A DNA stretch of 64,000 nucleotides from Thiomicrorhabdus aquaedulcis (GTDB lineage Bacteria; Pseudomonadota; Gammaproteobacteria; Thiomicrospirales; Thiomicrospiraceae), in contig NZ_AP018722.1 of assembly GCF_004001325.1 (NCBI RefSeq), positions 744,001-808,000 on the forward strand. The letters are read 5' to 3'. The notes beneath the pieces are model-generated. The model had not been told where the DNA came from and ran no database searches. It was given only the letters and a program-made list of their open reading frames with translations. This document shows positions 48,141 to 58,122 of this stretch, piece after piece. Numbering within the stretch: the first letter of the stretch is position 1; each line of letters starts with the position of its first letter. Position numbers and translations under genes: made by a program.

Positions 48141-48170
48141 TTGAATTAATAGCTTAATCTCGTTATATTT

Positions 48171-48209
48171 AAAAGCCTTTCTGCCCGCGGGTAGAAAGGC
48201 TTTTTTTTT
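48171..48209 (+). terminator. Rho-independent terminator of pal
   Basis: AAAAGCCTTTCT, a ten-base loop, AGAAAGGCTTTT and a run of T. The stem is perfect. Confidence 0.93.
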
Positions 48210-48281
48210 ACCTAATTTTTATCTATTTTCTACGCCATTTTCTATTATATTTTTTCATTTATTAAGAAGAGTCCCTACGCT

Positions 48282-50926
48282 ATGTCTGCCTCAGAGCCCG
48301 TTGTTCATTATTTAAAAGACTATCAAGCACCATACTTTAGTATAGAAGCGGTGCATTTGCAGTTTGAGTTGCACCCAACGGCTACGCGCGTTACTAATAC
48401 CATGCACATAAAAACGCTGACCATTCAGCCGCATTTAGTGCTGTTGGGCGAGCAGCTTAAGTTGGTGCAGGTCTTATTAAATGGGGTAGACATCACCCAG
48501 GCCTGCTTATGCGATGCTGAAAGTTTAAGCGTGCCTTTAAACGATTTTATGAACACTTTTGATTTAGTGATTGTGACCGAAATTGCTCCCCAAAAAAATA
48601 CTGCGCTCGAAGGGCTGTACCGCACCAGCGGTAACTATTGCACCCAGTGTGAGGCTGAAGGGTTTCGTAAAATATCTTATTACTTAGATCGTCCCGATGT
48701 ATTGAGTTGTTTTACCACTAAAATTATTGCCGACAAAACCGACAACAGAGTGTTGTTGTCTAATGGTAATTTGATTGAAAGCGGTGACTTACCCAATAAT
48801 CGTCACTACGCCGTATGGCATGATCCATTTAAAAAACCCTGTTACTTGTTTGCACTGGTAGCCGGTAATTTAGAGTGCATTGAAGACGTATTTTGCACTG
48901 CGGATGGCCGTGATGTCGTGTTACGGATTTACGTTGAAGCGCAAAATATTGATAAATGCGAACACGCCATGGCATCGTTAAAAAATCCATGCGCTGGGAC
49001 GAAACTCGCTTTGGCCTCATTTATGACTTGGATATTTACATGATTGTGGCCGTAGACGACTTTAATATGGGTGCGATGGAAAACAAAGGCTTAAACGTTT
49101 TTAATTCTAAGTTTGTTTTAGCCAAGCCCGACACGGCCACCGATGTAGATTATGAAGGCATTGAAGCGGTTATTGCCCACGAGTATTTTCATAATTGGAC
49201 GGGCAATCGTGTTACCTGTCGGGATTGGTTTCAGCTCACTTTAAAAGAAGGTTTAACGGTTTTTAGAGACCAAGAGTTTACCGCCGACATGCTCTCGCCT
49301 GAGGTAAAACGCATAGAAGATGTCAAGCGCTTGCGCAGTAATCAGTTTCCTGAAGACGCCGGCCCGATGGCGCATCCTATTCAGCCACAGTCGTATATTG
49401 AGATGAATAATTTTTATACGATGACAGTGTACGAAAAAGGTGCCGAAGTGGTGCGCATGTACCATACCTTATTGGGTGAAGAAGGTTTTAGACGTGGCAT
49501 GGATTTATATTTTAAACGCCACGATGGTCAAGCGGTGACAGTGGATGATTTTAGACGCGCCATGCAAGATGCCAACAATATAATCCTAGAGCAAATGCAC
49601 CACTGGTATGTTCAAGCCGGAACGCCGACTCTTAAGATTAATACCCATTTTGACGCCACGACCAATCTCTATCGCATTGAGGTGGCTCAGTCATTGGCTT
49701 CTGTGGAAAATAAGGCCGACTTTAAGCCGTTATTGATTCCATTAAAAATGGGGTTGTTAAACTCAGCAGGCCTGGTTATTGCACTAAAACCTGCGGCCAA
49801 TACTCTGCATAAGGTGATGGGCAACGCTCAAGAATGTGTGTTGCGTATCACTGAAGTTTGCGAATTTTTTGAATTTGAAGCCGTAGATGAACTACCCGTG
49901 CTTGCGTTGTTAAAAGGTTTTTCGGCGCCTGTACAGTTAGAGTATGCCTATTCTGATGCCGAATTAAGCCTTTTAAGCCGTGCAGACAGTGATGCGTTTG
50001 TGCGTTGGGAAGCCATGCAAACATTGTTTATAAATGAGCTTAAAGCCAATGTTAAAAGGTTTGAGTCTGGCGATGAGTTAGCCTTATCCGATGCCATGCA
50101 AAGTGCATTTAAAGGCGTTTTAGAAGATACCACGGCCGATGCAGGATGGGTGGCTTTGGCTATGACCTTGCCAGATTTAACGTACATAGGTGAGCAATAC
50201 CCTCAAGTGCCGGTCGAGGCCGTGTATGAAACGCACTTGTGGTTGAGAACCGCTCTAGCCAAAGCATTTTCGGATCGTTTATTGACGTTATATCAAACCC
50301 TTAACCAAGTTAATGCGCCATATCGTTATGATAAAAATGATATTGCTAAACGCAAATTAAAAAACAGTTGCTTACGTTATTTAATGCGTCTACCAGAGCA
50401 CCTTAATTTGGCAAAGGCGCAGTATTTCAACAGTCAAAATATGACCGATGTGCTGGCGGCCTTGGAAACGCTGTCGCACACCGAAAGCCATGATCGTGCA
50501 GAATGTTTGGCACATTTTTACGCAAAATGGCAACACGACGGTTTGGTGCTGGATAAATGGTTTACGTTACAAGCGGCTTCACATCATTTGCATGCTCTTG
50601 AGCAGGTTAAAGCCCTAATCGAACACCCCGATTTTATCTACACCAACCCTAATAGGGTGCGCAGTGTGATTGGCGTGTTTGGCCGTTTGAGTTGGTTAGG
50701 TTTTCATAGACAAGACGGTTTGGGCTATGAATTTTTAGCGCAACAAGTCTTAAAAATTGATGCCCTCAATCCACAAGTAGCGGCGCGCATGGTGGCTCCG
50801 TTTACACATTGGCAACGTTTTGATGACACTCGAAAAGCTCAAATGCGCGCGGCGCTTGAAAAGATTTTGGCGCACACTCCTCTTTCTAAAGATGTCTTTG
50901 AGATTGTTTCTAAATCGTTACATTAG
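48282..50926 (+). CDS. pepN: Aminopeptidase N (frameshifted as written)
   Basis: An M1-family zinc aminopeptidase. The first frame has the N-terminal domain up to MASLKN; the second starts in overlap and carries the exopeptidase motif NMGAMENKGLN and the zinc site HEYFHNWTGNR, then the C-terminal helical domain. At the A run 48980-48985 adding one A gives ASLKKSMRWDETRFGL, as in other PepN, and an 881-residue enzyme (870 in E. coli). It removes N-terminal residues during cytoplasmic protein turnover. It is followed eight bases later by the LpoA-like gene. Likely intact in the organism. Confidence 0.94.
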
Positions 50927-50934
50927 GGGCGAAT

Positions 50935-52551
50935 ATGCGCAATGTGTTTAACCATAGCATGTGCATGGTTTTGTTAAATCTGGGTGTATTATTGAGTGCT
51001 TTGCCGCTGGCAAGTGTTGCCTATGCCAACGATTTAAGCACCTATTTACTGCAAGCCATTCAAGAAGAAGAGGGTGGGCAAGAAGCGGTGACGGCGTCTC
51101 CAGACACCCATCAATCTGACCCAATGCAAGCGGTTGGTACGCCCATTGAGCAAATTGATCAAGAGATTATTATTTTACGTGCTGAATTAGCACACAGTCA
51201 AAATCAGCCCGAACAGGTAAGTTTGTATCTTAATCAGTTAAGCGCGCAGCGCATTTTTCCCGCATTCAAAGCTCGTTATTTGGCGCTGTTAGACAGGCAA
51301 AAAGCGCCGCAGCCTAAAGTGACTCAAATTGAATTGCCCGACTACCTATCAGACGAGGCGCTAAACTTGCCCAGCAAGGTAGGTTTAGAGGTTGTTGACA
51401 CGCATATCGTCAAAGGTTTAAAGATTGATTATCAAAACCCCAGTACGGTGTTTGCTGTGTTATTGCCCTTGTCTGGAGATTATGAAGCGGCTGGAAAAAA
51501 GGTACTTAATGGCATTACGGATGCGATAAAAAACCAGTCTATTCGAGCTAAGGTGGTGGTCTTTGACACCGAAGAATACGGGTCGGCATGGTCGCTTTGG
51601 CAGGCGGTTAAGGTGCATCAACCCAGCTTGGTGTTGGGGCCGTTACAAAAAGAACAGGCGCGAGCCTTTCAGGCGTTAAAAACGCAAGTGCCTACCTTAT
51701 ACTTTAATCAACTTTCTCCATTGTTTGCGTACGAACGAACACTTGCCCCTAATAAAAGTGCCGGTCTTAAAGCTGTTTTTTCGATTTTGGACAGTCACGA
51801 AAATCAAAATGTATTGGTTTTAAGTGACGCTGATGAAGCCTTTATTAATCTTGAAAAAACTTTTCACCAGGCCTGGTTAAATCAATATCCTGATGCGCAT
51901 TATGTCCATCAAAGTCTTAACGACTCAAAAGAGCGAGAAACCCCCGGTAAAGTTCGTGCCAGCAAGTTGAATGTGGGGCAGGTATTAGAAAATGGTTTAA
52001 ACATTCACCACTCAATAAATAGGGCAAAAGTGCTTGAAAACATTGTAGAAACTGCAATTGAGTTTAAACCTCGGCCACGACAAGATTTTGGCGCGGTGGT
52101 GTCGCTGTTGCCGCATAATCAAGCCGCACAAGCCGCGCCTTTTTTGAGTTTTTTAGGCGCTCAAAAAACTAAGCATATTTGGTATCCAGGGCAAATGCCC
52201 AACATGGCATTGCTGGCCAATGAGTTACAAACTTGGCCAAAAACGTATGGGGTTTTACCCTTTTACGGTGCCGAAAATGCACGTGATGCCCTATTGGCGC
52301 TTAAAAATGAAGATAGTGGCCTATTTTATGCTTTGGGTAGATCGGCTGTTGAAATGGTAAAGTACGATGTGCTGTCAAATCCCTTGGCGCAATCTTCGCA
52401 AGGGTTATTAGACCAAGTGGAAATGCATCAAACCAGTCATTTTCAACTTATGCCCACGGTGTATTGGATAGATAACGGAGTGTTTAAGGTTATGCCAGAG
52501 GCAGCACTGTACGAAGAGTCGGCGAAGCCTGCTAAAGAAAACCAAGAATGA
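50935..52551 (+). CDS. LpoA/LppC-like penicillin-binding protein activator
   Basis: A 538-residue exported protein with an N-terminal signal peptide ending about ASVAYAND. A helical N-terminal part (about 45-130) is followed by a periplasmic-binding-protein-like domain that starts VFAVLLPLSGDYEAAGKKVLNGI, the typical block of LpoA, the outer-membrane activator of PBP1a. In E. coli LpoA is a lipoprotein; here no lipobox cysteine is present after the signal, so it may be soluble in the periplasm or anchored otherwise. The position next to pepN is unusual; normally yraN-type genes are neighbours. A palindrome copy (51866) is inside. Confidence 0.8.
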   Translation: MRNVFNHSMCMVLLNLGVLLSALPLASVAYANDLSTYLLQAIQEEEGGQEAVTASPDTHQSDPMQAVGTPIEQIDQEIIILRAELAHSQNQPEQVSLYLNQLSAQRIFPAFKARYLALLDRQKAPQPKVTQIELPDYLSDEALNLPSKVGLEVVDTHIVKGLKIDYQNPSTVFAVLLPLSGDYEAAGKKVLNGITDAIKNQSIRAKVVVFDTEEYGSAWSLWQAVKVHQPSLVLGPLQKEQARAFQALKTQVPTLYFNQLSPLFAYERTLAPNKSAGLKAVFSILDSHENQNVLVLSDADEAFINLEKTFHQAWLNQYPDAHYVHQSLNDSKERETPGKVRASKLNVGQVLENGLNIHHSINRAKVLENIVETAIEFKPRPRQDFGAVVSLLPHNQAAQAAPFLSFLGAQKTKHIWYPGQMPNMALLANELQTWPKTYGVLPFYGAENARDALLALKNEDSGLFYALGRSAVEMVKYDVLSNPLAQSSQGLLDQVEMHQTSHFQLMPTVYWIDNGVFKVMPEAALYEESAKPAKENQE

Positions 52552-52636
52552 GCCGATACACTTTATTAATGTAAGTAATTCGCAGTGTAGCCGGTCTAGG
52601 TTATGTACTGTATGAATTGACTGAGGAACTCACAAA

Positions 52637-53798
52637 GTGGCAGCGAAAGATGAAACGTTTGACCCAAATGACTTAGACAGTATTGATGCTCTGTTGGACG
52701 AGGCAGAGTTAGATGCACTCATTGATAAGCCGTCTGAACCGCCTGTTGTTTCAGTGGCGCCCGCGCCTGAGCAGACTATTGATATGGACGCTGCGGCGCA
52801 GGTTATTGACAGTAATAATAAATCGTTGGGTGGTCTGGACGCTGATGTGCTTAATTCACTGAGCGAAGTGGCTCCCGCAGCGGTGGCACCGCCTTTAGCG
52901 TCTGCCAGTGCTGCACAATCGGCGGTAAATACCAGTAAAACAGTGGACGATGCAGACGATTTTTTAGCAAAACGTGCAGCGGCAAAAAACAACCCTAATG
53001 TACAAATGACGGCGGATGATATGGATGCAATCAAAAAGATGATTATTATCTTTGGTTCAGTTTTGGTGGTGCTCACCCTTACAGCCATTGGTATTGGTGT
53101 GTGGGGAGCGCTTTCAGGCTCGTCGAGTACATTAGATGAGGAATCTCAAACATTGATTGAGTCGGTTAAGGTGGTTAGCGATACCAATGCAGAAACCATT
53201 AACAGTGCTGATAAAACCATTAAGTCGGTCGAAAAGAAATTAGACGCGCTTAATTTTCAACTTGAACAACTGGCCACAGACATGCTCGAGTTGGGAAAGT
53301 CGACACCGGTGAGCGCGCCGGTCGTGAGCACTAGTACTCCAGCGCTTAAGTCAGGAATCATTGACCCATTGGGCTTAGGCGCTCCAGTCACGCCTACACC
53401 GGTGGACGCAAAAGCCTTAACGCCTGCACAAGCAAGTCCTGCAGTGGTCGCAGTAAGTGCTGACCCATCGCCCGTTATGTTAAGAAAAATGGCGGAGTTA
53501 AACAAAAAGTGCTTAGCACTCAAGCAAAGCTAGATGAGGTAAATGCTCGACTAAAAAAAATGCAAGGCCAATATCAGTCGTTGTTGCTTAGCGTAAAAAA
53601 GCTGAAAAACAAGCCGTGATACATCAGTTAGAGCAGCAGTCAGCATTGCAAAAAGCACAGGCTGAGCAACGCGCTAAACTGGCACAAGAGGCTCAAAAGC
53701 AAGCTGAAAAACAAGCGAATAGCAAAAATTCGGCCTATCAATACAAGTCATCAGAAGGTGGTGTGTATGACCGAGCTATTAGCGATTCGTACCCATAA
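52637..53798 (+). CDS. Membrane-anchored coiled-coil protein of unknown function (two frameshifts as written)
   Basis: I do not recognise the family. The repaired protein has 387 residues: an acidic N-terminal tail (DPNDLDSIDALLDEAELDAL), an Ala/Pro-rich stretch, one membrane helix (MIIIFGSVLVVLTLTAIGI, about 134-156), and a periplasmic part with coiled coils and a Gln/Lys/Ala-rich end. Breaks lie at the A runs 53504-53508 and 53595-53600; adding one A at each joins all pieces and keeps heptad-like sequence. GTG start after GAGGA. It begins a set of four envelope genes that leads into the flagellar cluster, so a role at the flagellar base or in the envelope is possible but unproven. Confidence 0.6.
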
Positions 53799-53833
53799 CC
53801 AAGCGTACAAACCTAAAAACAGGGAGCTGGCTA

Positions 53834-54046
53834 ATGTCATATTATTTGTTTAAGTTGAGTTTTTATGGCCTGTTGAGCATGGCTTTAGTGAGCCTCAGCG
53901 CGTGCAGTACGTTTGACAGCGCTGAGTGGCTTGGTTTGGATGCGCAAGGCACGTCTTTAAAAGTGCCCGATTATTATTCAACAAAAAATTTGCCAACAGA
54001 GTATTCACCAGGCCAGGTCTATTACATTCAATCGGTACAAGAATAA
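53834..54046 (+). CDS. Small lipoprotein of unknown function
   Basis: A 70-residue protein with a signal peptide and lipobox LSLSACST, so the mature part is only about 45 residues and likely bound to the outer membrane. The mature part is polar and ends GQVYYIQSVQE. GGGAGC stands before the ATG. It lies between the coiled-coil membrane protein and flgP, all in the same direction. No family was recognised. Confidence 0.65.
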   Translation: MSYYLFKLSFYGLLSMALVSLSACSTFDSAEWLGLDAQGTSLKVPDYYSTKNLPTEYSPGQVYYIQSVQE

Positions 54047-54128
54047 GCCTTAATAATGCCTTTCTAACGCATTAAAAGCATGTGGACTCGTTAAATTTAC
54101 AATTTTAAGCAGACAGCGGAGTAAAAAA

Positions 54129-54653
54129 ATGAAACATAAAATGTTATCTACACTCGGGTTAGTGGGCGCTTTATCGGCGGCTTCTTTAGGTGGCTTAAGC
54201 GGTTGCGTTGCCAACTCATCTTGTCCAGACGGTTCGTGTCAAAGTACGGCTCAGTCTGCAAAGCCAGAATTAATGAAAATAGCCGGCATTGGTTATGGTG
54301 CAACCGGTACTTATACTGGCTATACACCCGGTCAAAGTCGTTTGATGGCCATTAGAGCGTCTAAGTTAGACGCGTATCGTGCGCTGGCCGAACAAATTAA
54401 CGGCATTAAAATTGACAGTAATACGTCCGTTGCTACTATGACCGCCAAAAGCGATAGTTTTAGGGCGCGTGTTAATGCAGTGGTGCGCGGCGCTAAAGTT
54501 GTCAGCGTTACCCCGATGGCAGACGATAACTACGAAACTGTTTTAGAGGTGCTGGTTGATAAGCGTTTCTTTGAAGATGCCATGGTGTACAACAGTGCTT
54601 CAAACTCTAAATCGTATGAACCGGACAATGGTTACAAAGTGAGTTCATATTAA
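54129..54653 (+). CDS. flgP: Flagellar lipoprotein FlgP (LPP20 family)
   Basis: A 174-residue lipoprotein with lipobox GLSGCVA. The mature part has the LPP20 fold signature: GQSRLMAIRASKLDAYRALAEQINGI followed by a region ending VVSVTPMADDNYETVLEVLVDKRFF. In Vibrio and Campylobacter FlgP builds the outer-membrane-associated ring or basal disk of the polar flagellum. The flagellar cluster that follows, with flgT, supports this assignment over a general LPP20 lipoprotein. It has its own leader with a purine-rich GGAG site. Confidence 0.82.
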   Translation: MKHKMLSTLGLVGALSAASLGGLSGCVANSSCPDGSCQSTAQSAKPELMKIAGIGYGATGTYTGYTPGQSRLMAIRASKLDAYRALAEQINGIKIDSNTSVATMTAKSDSFRARVNAVVRGAKVVSVTPMADDNYETVLEVLVDKRFFEDAMVYNSASNSKSYEPDNGYKVSSY

Positions 54654-54722
54654 AAATTTTACAAATTAACCTGCATTAGTTCAGTGTGAAAGTGATAAAT
54701 TCAGGTGTTTGGGAGCGATTCA

Positions 54723-55136
54723 ATGAAAATAAATACCATTACACTCAGTGTTGTATACGGTTTTTTTGTGAGTATTGTTGTGTTGCAAAGCGTTGCACAC
54801 GCCGCCAGTATCAGTACTCGGGTTAAGACTTTAGAAGGGCAGGTCTCTAAGCACGATAAAGTGGTTAAGCAGAGTCAATCGCTTATTAAGGCGCAAAACG
54901 CCAAAATTGATAAGAGTGTGGCATCGGTGAAGTCACTGGAAAAAAAGGTGGATAATTTAGCGCAGCAAAAACCACCTTCAATTGAGCCGCTGGCAGTGGG
55001 TGATAATCAGTCTAAAAATCCTGTTCTGTTTAACGCCAATGCGTTTGCAAGTAAGCCGAGCGATTCAGCAGGCATACCCCCCGTTGCCCAACAAGGCAAT
55101 AAACCGCCCAGTCTAAAGGCTTATACGTTTCCGTAA
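54723..55136 (+). CDS. Exported coiled-coil protein of unknown function
   Basis: 137 residues starting at the ATG at 54723, which has GGGAG seven bases before it. A signal peptide ends near SVAHAA. Residues 28-80 form a coiled coil (RVKTLEGQVSKHDKVVKQ ... SLEKKVDNLAQ). The remaining part is Pro/Ser/Asn-rich. No known family. The coiled coil and the location right after flgP suggest an accessory role near the flagellar base, which is inference. Confidence 0.6.
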   Translation: MKINTITLSVVYGFFVSIVVLQSVAHAASISTRVKTLEGQVSKHDKVVKQSQSLIKAQNAKIDKSVASVKSLEKKVDNLAQQKPPSIEPLAVGDNQSKNPVLFNANAFASKPSDSAGIPPVAQQGNKPPSLKAYTFP

Positions 55137-55204
55137 AAGAACGTTGGCGGGGTCTAAGTTATATTGATTTTTACAGCTGTTAAGTCTGTCAATAAATAGT
55201 CTAT

Positions 55205-55240
55205 AAACAACTATCCCGCCAATTGGCGGGATAGTTGTTT
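55205..55240. terminator. Bidirectional terminator, perfect 36-bp palindrome
   Basis: AAACAACTATCCCGCC, AATT centre, GGCGGGATAGTTGTTT. It separates the plus-strand envelope genes from the minus-strand PilZ gene. Confidence 0.9.
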
Positions 55241-55281
55241 ATGGAGCTTAAAGCTGTATAAAAAGGCATGGTAGATTGATG

Positions 55282-55883
55282 TTATGCAATATTATTATTT
55301 CGTTTTAGTCGTTCTGCACGACGTTGCTCTTGCGCATATTCAATCTCTTTAGCTTGAATAAAATACACCAGTTTACGACGATCTTCTTCGGTTAACTTTT
55401 GATACTCTAACGCCACGGTTGAACTTTGTGAGCCATCTTTGTTTGGAGAGATGCTCACCACGTCACAGCGAACAAACACAGGGCTTTCGTTGACTAAGGG
55501 TTTAATTAATAAATCAACCTTGTAACTTTGATCAATCTTTTCACTCATTTCAATCGCAATACCACTGGCGCTTAAATTCACTAAGCGATGAGGAATCGCG
55601 CGCGACAACTGTTTTTCATCGACAGTTTGCAATAAAAAATTAATTTTAGTGTTCATAGCCGTTAGGGCTGCGGCCAGTAATGTACTTTTTGATTGATTTG
55701 TCCAATGACTTGATTAATTTGCTCATCCAACTCGTTTAAATTTTTCATGAAGTATTCTTCAATATATCGAGCGTCAGGACGTGCAGGTAAAGCGATATTT
55801 TGCGCTTCTTCAGCGGTGAGTAATCTATAACTGCACGGCATCATGACATCAATTCTAAAAAATTTACGTTGGTCTTTAAGCAT
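55282..55883 (-). CDS. PilZ-domain protein (frameshifted as written)
   Basis: The first frame begins DQRKFFRIDVMMPCSYRLL, the N-terminal RXXXR-type c-di-GMP arm of PilZ proteins; the second has LVNLSASGIAIEM, the matching (D/N)XSXXG block. They are separated by a stop and a shift at about 55680. Adding one base there gives KVHLLAAALTAMNTKINFLL and a 200-residue protein, in which the NLSASG block falls at the usual place for this PilZ type. It would bind cyclic di-GMP and tune motility, in keeping with flagellar neighbours. Two separate genes are less likely because neither half has both ligand motifs. Confidence 0.8.
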
Positions 55884-56051
55884 AGTGTTCTCTTAATATA
55901 TTCGGGTTTTAAGCACCGCGTTTTATCTAGCTCTATAAGATACAGCCAATACGTTTTGTGTGCAAAACAATAAAACAATAGTTTAGACGAAATACGATCA
56001 AAATAAAAATCGGTTGTGCGGTATGAGCAAAAAACATTAAGCAATAAATAA

Positions 56052-56063
56052 GCCAGGCCTGGT
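56052..56063. repeat. GCCAGGCCTGGT between the PilZ gene and flgN
   Basis: One-base variant of the window palindrome, about 50 bases after the flgN stop. It may be part of a weak terminator for flgN; only TCATTTGCTTTT follows. Confidence 0.8.
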
Positions 56064-56112
56064 CATTTGCTTTTAGAGATTATAAAGCGATGAGGTGAGT
56101 TGCTACTCTAGA

Positions 56113-56604
56113 TTAAGCTTGGCCTAAAGTGGTTTGCTGGCTTGAGGTGGATTTGCTTTCTCCAGCCGCGTCATAAAGGTTAACTTGGGTTGCTGATTTG
56201 CCAGAGATGAGGTTTAGCGTGTGTTGGTTTAGCGTGCTTAAGATTTGAATAGAAATGCCATTGGCGGCGTTTAAATTAAAGCAAGCTTGAGTGAGTTGTT
56301 CAATCTGCAAAAGGTCTTGTTGCAAGGTGGTGGGTAAGGTGGGCCAAATAGAATCGCTTAACAGTTGAGTTACAGGCATTGGAGGGCTAATGCATAACTC
56401 AAGACTGCTGAGTTGTTTTGCAAGTTGTTGTTGCAATTGTTCTTTAGACTTAAGTATGTGTAGAATTTTTTCAATATTGTTTATCTGTTTTAAAGCTTGC
56501 GCTTCAACGTCTAAAACGGCTTTAAATTCAAGCAAAGCACTTTTAAGTTGACCTATTTGTGAGGTAAATACATCAAGTAAAGTAATGGCTGTGTTTGAGT
56601 TCAT
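56113..56604 (-). CDS. flgN: Flagellar export chaperone FlgN
   Basis: A 163-residue, mostly helical protein with low sequence conservation, as is usual for FlgN. It lies directly downstream of flgM in the same direction, the standard order flgA-flgM-flgN. FlgN keeps the hook-filament junction proteins FlgK and FlgL soluble before export. Recognition relies on position, length, and the helical, leucine- and glutamine-rich pattern (EAQALKQINNIEKILHILKS). Confidence 0.75.
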   Translation of the reverse strand: MNSNTAITLLDVFTSQIGQLKSALLEFKAVLDVEAQALKQINNIEKILHILKSKEQLQQQLAKQLSSLELCISPPMPVTQLLSDSIWPTLPTTLQQDLLQIEQLTQACFNLNAANGISIQILSTLNQHTLNLISGKSATQVNLYDAAGESKSTSSQQTTLGQA

Positions 56605-56737
56605 AAAGAGTCTTTAGTAAAGGTTTTAAATAGACAAACCAAATTAAGCTAATAAATCTATTAAGCCGTTAAATCTAATAAGCCATTTAGGCTAACAAAA
56701 AAAGCTATAAATCTTAAGCCGTTTAAACGATTAAGCT

Positions 56738-57055
56738 TTATAGACGCGCAAATAAAGCTTCGGTTTGCATTAATTTGTCGGCAATTTTTTCTGGATTAAC
56801 CTGGTAGCTGCCATCTTGAATTGCGGCTTTAAGCGCTAAAATACGTTCTGAATTATCAATGTTAACGCTTTGCGCTTTTTGCTCAAGGTCACGTACTTGA
56901 GATAACGTGTTGGTTAATGTGACTTTATCAGTATTGGCGGTTAGGCCTAAATTAATGCTGCCTTGAGCATTTGCCATACCGTCTTTATCGGCGGCTTTAG
57001 TTTGTTCTGCAGAGCGACTGGATAATGGGCTGCTGTTTACGTTTTTAATGTCCAT
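56738..57055 (-). CDS. flgM: Anti-sigma-28 factor FlgM
   Basis: A 105-residue protein that holds FliA (sigma-28) until the hook is complete and FlgM is exported. The disordered N-terminal half is Ser/Ala-rich; the C-terminal sigma-binding helices are conserved (NSERILALKAAIQDGSYQVNPEKIADKLM). The start is the ATG at 57055, after GAGG; an upstream in-frame GTG exists at 57070. It is between flgA and flgN. Confidence 0.9.
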   Translation of the reverse strand: MDIKNVNSSPLSSRSAEQTKAADKDGMANAQGSINLGLTANTDKVTLTNTLSQVRDLEQKAQSVNIDNSERILALKAAIQDGSYQVNPEKIADKLMQTEALFARL

Positions 57056-57207
57056 TTTATTTGGCCTCACACCTATGGGATGGAATAGTTTAGCAGTATT
57101 GCTTGCTGCTGTTTAAAGATTTCTAAATACGTTAACGGCAAGTTTTGAATAACTTTAGGGTAAATGTTTTGTTTTTTTTAAAAAATGCAAAAAAAGCATA
57201 AAAAAAT

Positions 57208-57948
57208 TTACGGAATCAACACGGTATTGGGAGCAATAACTATGCCTTTTATAATAATTTCGGACGTGCCGTTTTTAACTTCAACAGGTTGTTGTTCTAC
57301 TGCATCGTTTAATGCGGTGCCGTTAGTTTGAACTTCAATGGTGCCAATGTAGGTGATAATGTTAATTTGTTGATTTTTAAATACCCAGAATGGCGGTTGT
57401 AAATCGTTTATGTTCAGAACGCTGCGTGGGCCAATGGCTTTTTTGGTGCGCATTCCCACCGCGTTTTCAAGGTTAATTAAACTGCCTTTTTGCACATTTT
57501 TATAATGTGTTAACACTTGTTCTACATCATCAGGTTTAATAACGGCCTGTTTGGCAATTGCTTGAGTGGTCATTATCGCCGGCAATTTTCCATCTACTAC
57601 GGCCGGAACAAACACTTTCCACATGGGTTGAGCGCAATTAACGCCAATAGTCATGCGCCCGGCGTAGTCACTGGGGTTTCTGTCGACTAACTCAAGCGGC
57701 TGGGTACACAGCGGAAGTTGCAGGGTGGGGCTTAATTTTTTAAGCGTAATCTCTGCTTCATAAATATGTTGGTCAGTTTTTTGCTTAACGTATTCAAGAA
57801 CCTGGTCGTGAATGCTTTCAATCGATTGAACTGTGGTTGGAATGGGCGCTGAAAAAACGCGCCAAGGCGTAAACAGGGCGCCAAAAAAAGTGGCTAAAAT
57901 CAACCACAAAAGTGCTTTTGTTGTAAAGTGTGTCAAAGTAATATGCAT
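57208..57948 (-). CDS. flgA: Flagellar P-ring assembly chaperone FlgA
   Basis: A 246-residue periplasmic protein with a signal peptide (LLWLILATFFGALFTPWRVFSA). The C-terminal SAF domain is visible in IMTTQAIAKQAVIKPDDVEQ and VGMRTKKAIGPRSVLNINDL, with the family ending GTIEVQTNGTAL ... VIAPNTVLIP. It helps FlgI polymerise into the P ring. It is transcribed towards flgM-flgN and away from cheV. Confidence 0.92.
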   Translation of the reverse strand: MHITLTHFTTKALLWLILATFFGALFTPWRVFSAPIPTTVQSIESIHDQVLEYVKQKTDQHIYEAEITLKKLSPTLQLPLCTQPLELVDRNPSDYAGRMTIGVNCAQPMWKVFVPAVVDGKLPAIMTTQAIAKQAVIKPDDVEQVLTHYKNVQKGSLINLENAVGMRTKKAIGPRSVLNINDLQPPFWVFKNQQINIITYIGTIEVQTNGTALNDAVEQQPVEVKNGTSEIIIKGIVIAPNTVLIP

Positions 57949-58014
57949 GCATTACATACTAACCGAGTTTGTCTGGTTTTTAAATGGCGAGGCAAAAAAT
58001 GGTTTAAACAATTG

Positions 58015-58026
58015 ACCAGGCCTGGT
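58015..58026. repeat. ACCAGGCCTGGT in the flgA-cheV divergent gap
   Basis: Exact copy about 67 bases upstream of flgA and 97 bases upstream of cheV, inside what must be their shared control region. Confidence 0.9.
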
Positions 58027-58078
58027 TGTTTTACCCAAAGTATTAACAATCGTATCAGTAGCTGTATCAGCAATAAGA

Positions 58079-58108
58079 ATGAACAATTCAAACATGAACA
58101 ATTCAAAT
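58079..58108. repeat. Tandem 15-bp repeat ATGAACAATTCAAA(C/T)
   Basis: Two copies head to tail, differing only in the last base, ending 14 bases before the cheV ATG. Confidence 0.85.
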
Positions 58109-58122
58109 AGGGTGGCGTTACC

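Noticed and set aside
55656-55662. Two separate genes in the PilZ region
   Set aside because: Each half holds only one of the two c-di-GMP motifs and one added base joins them in a family-like protein.
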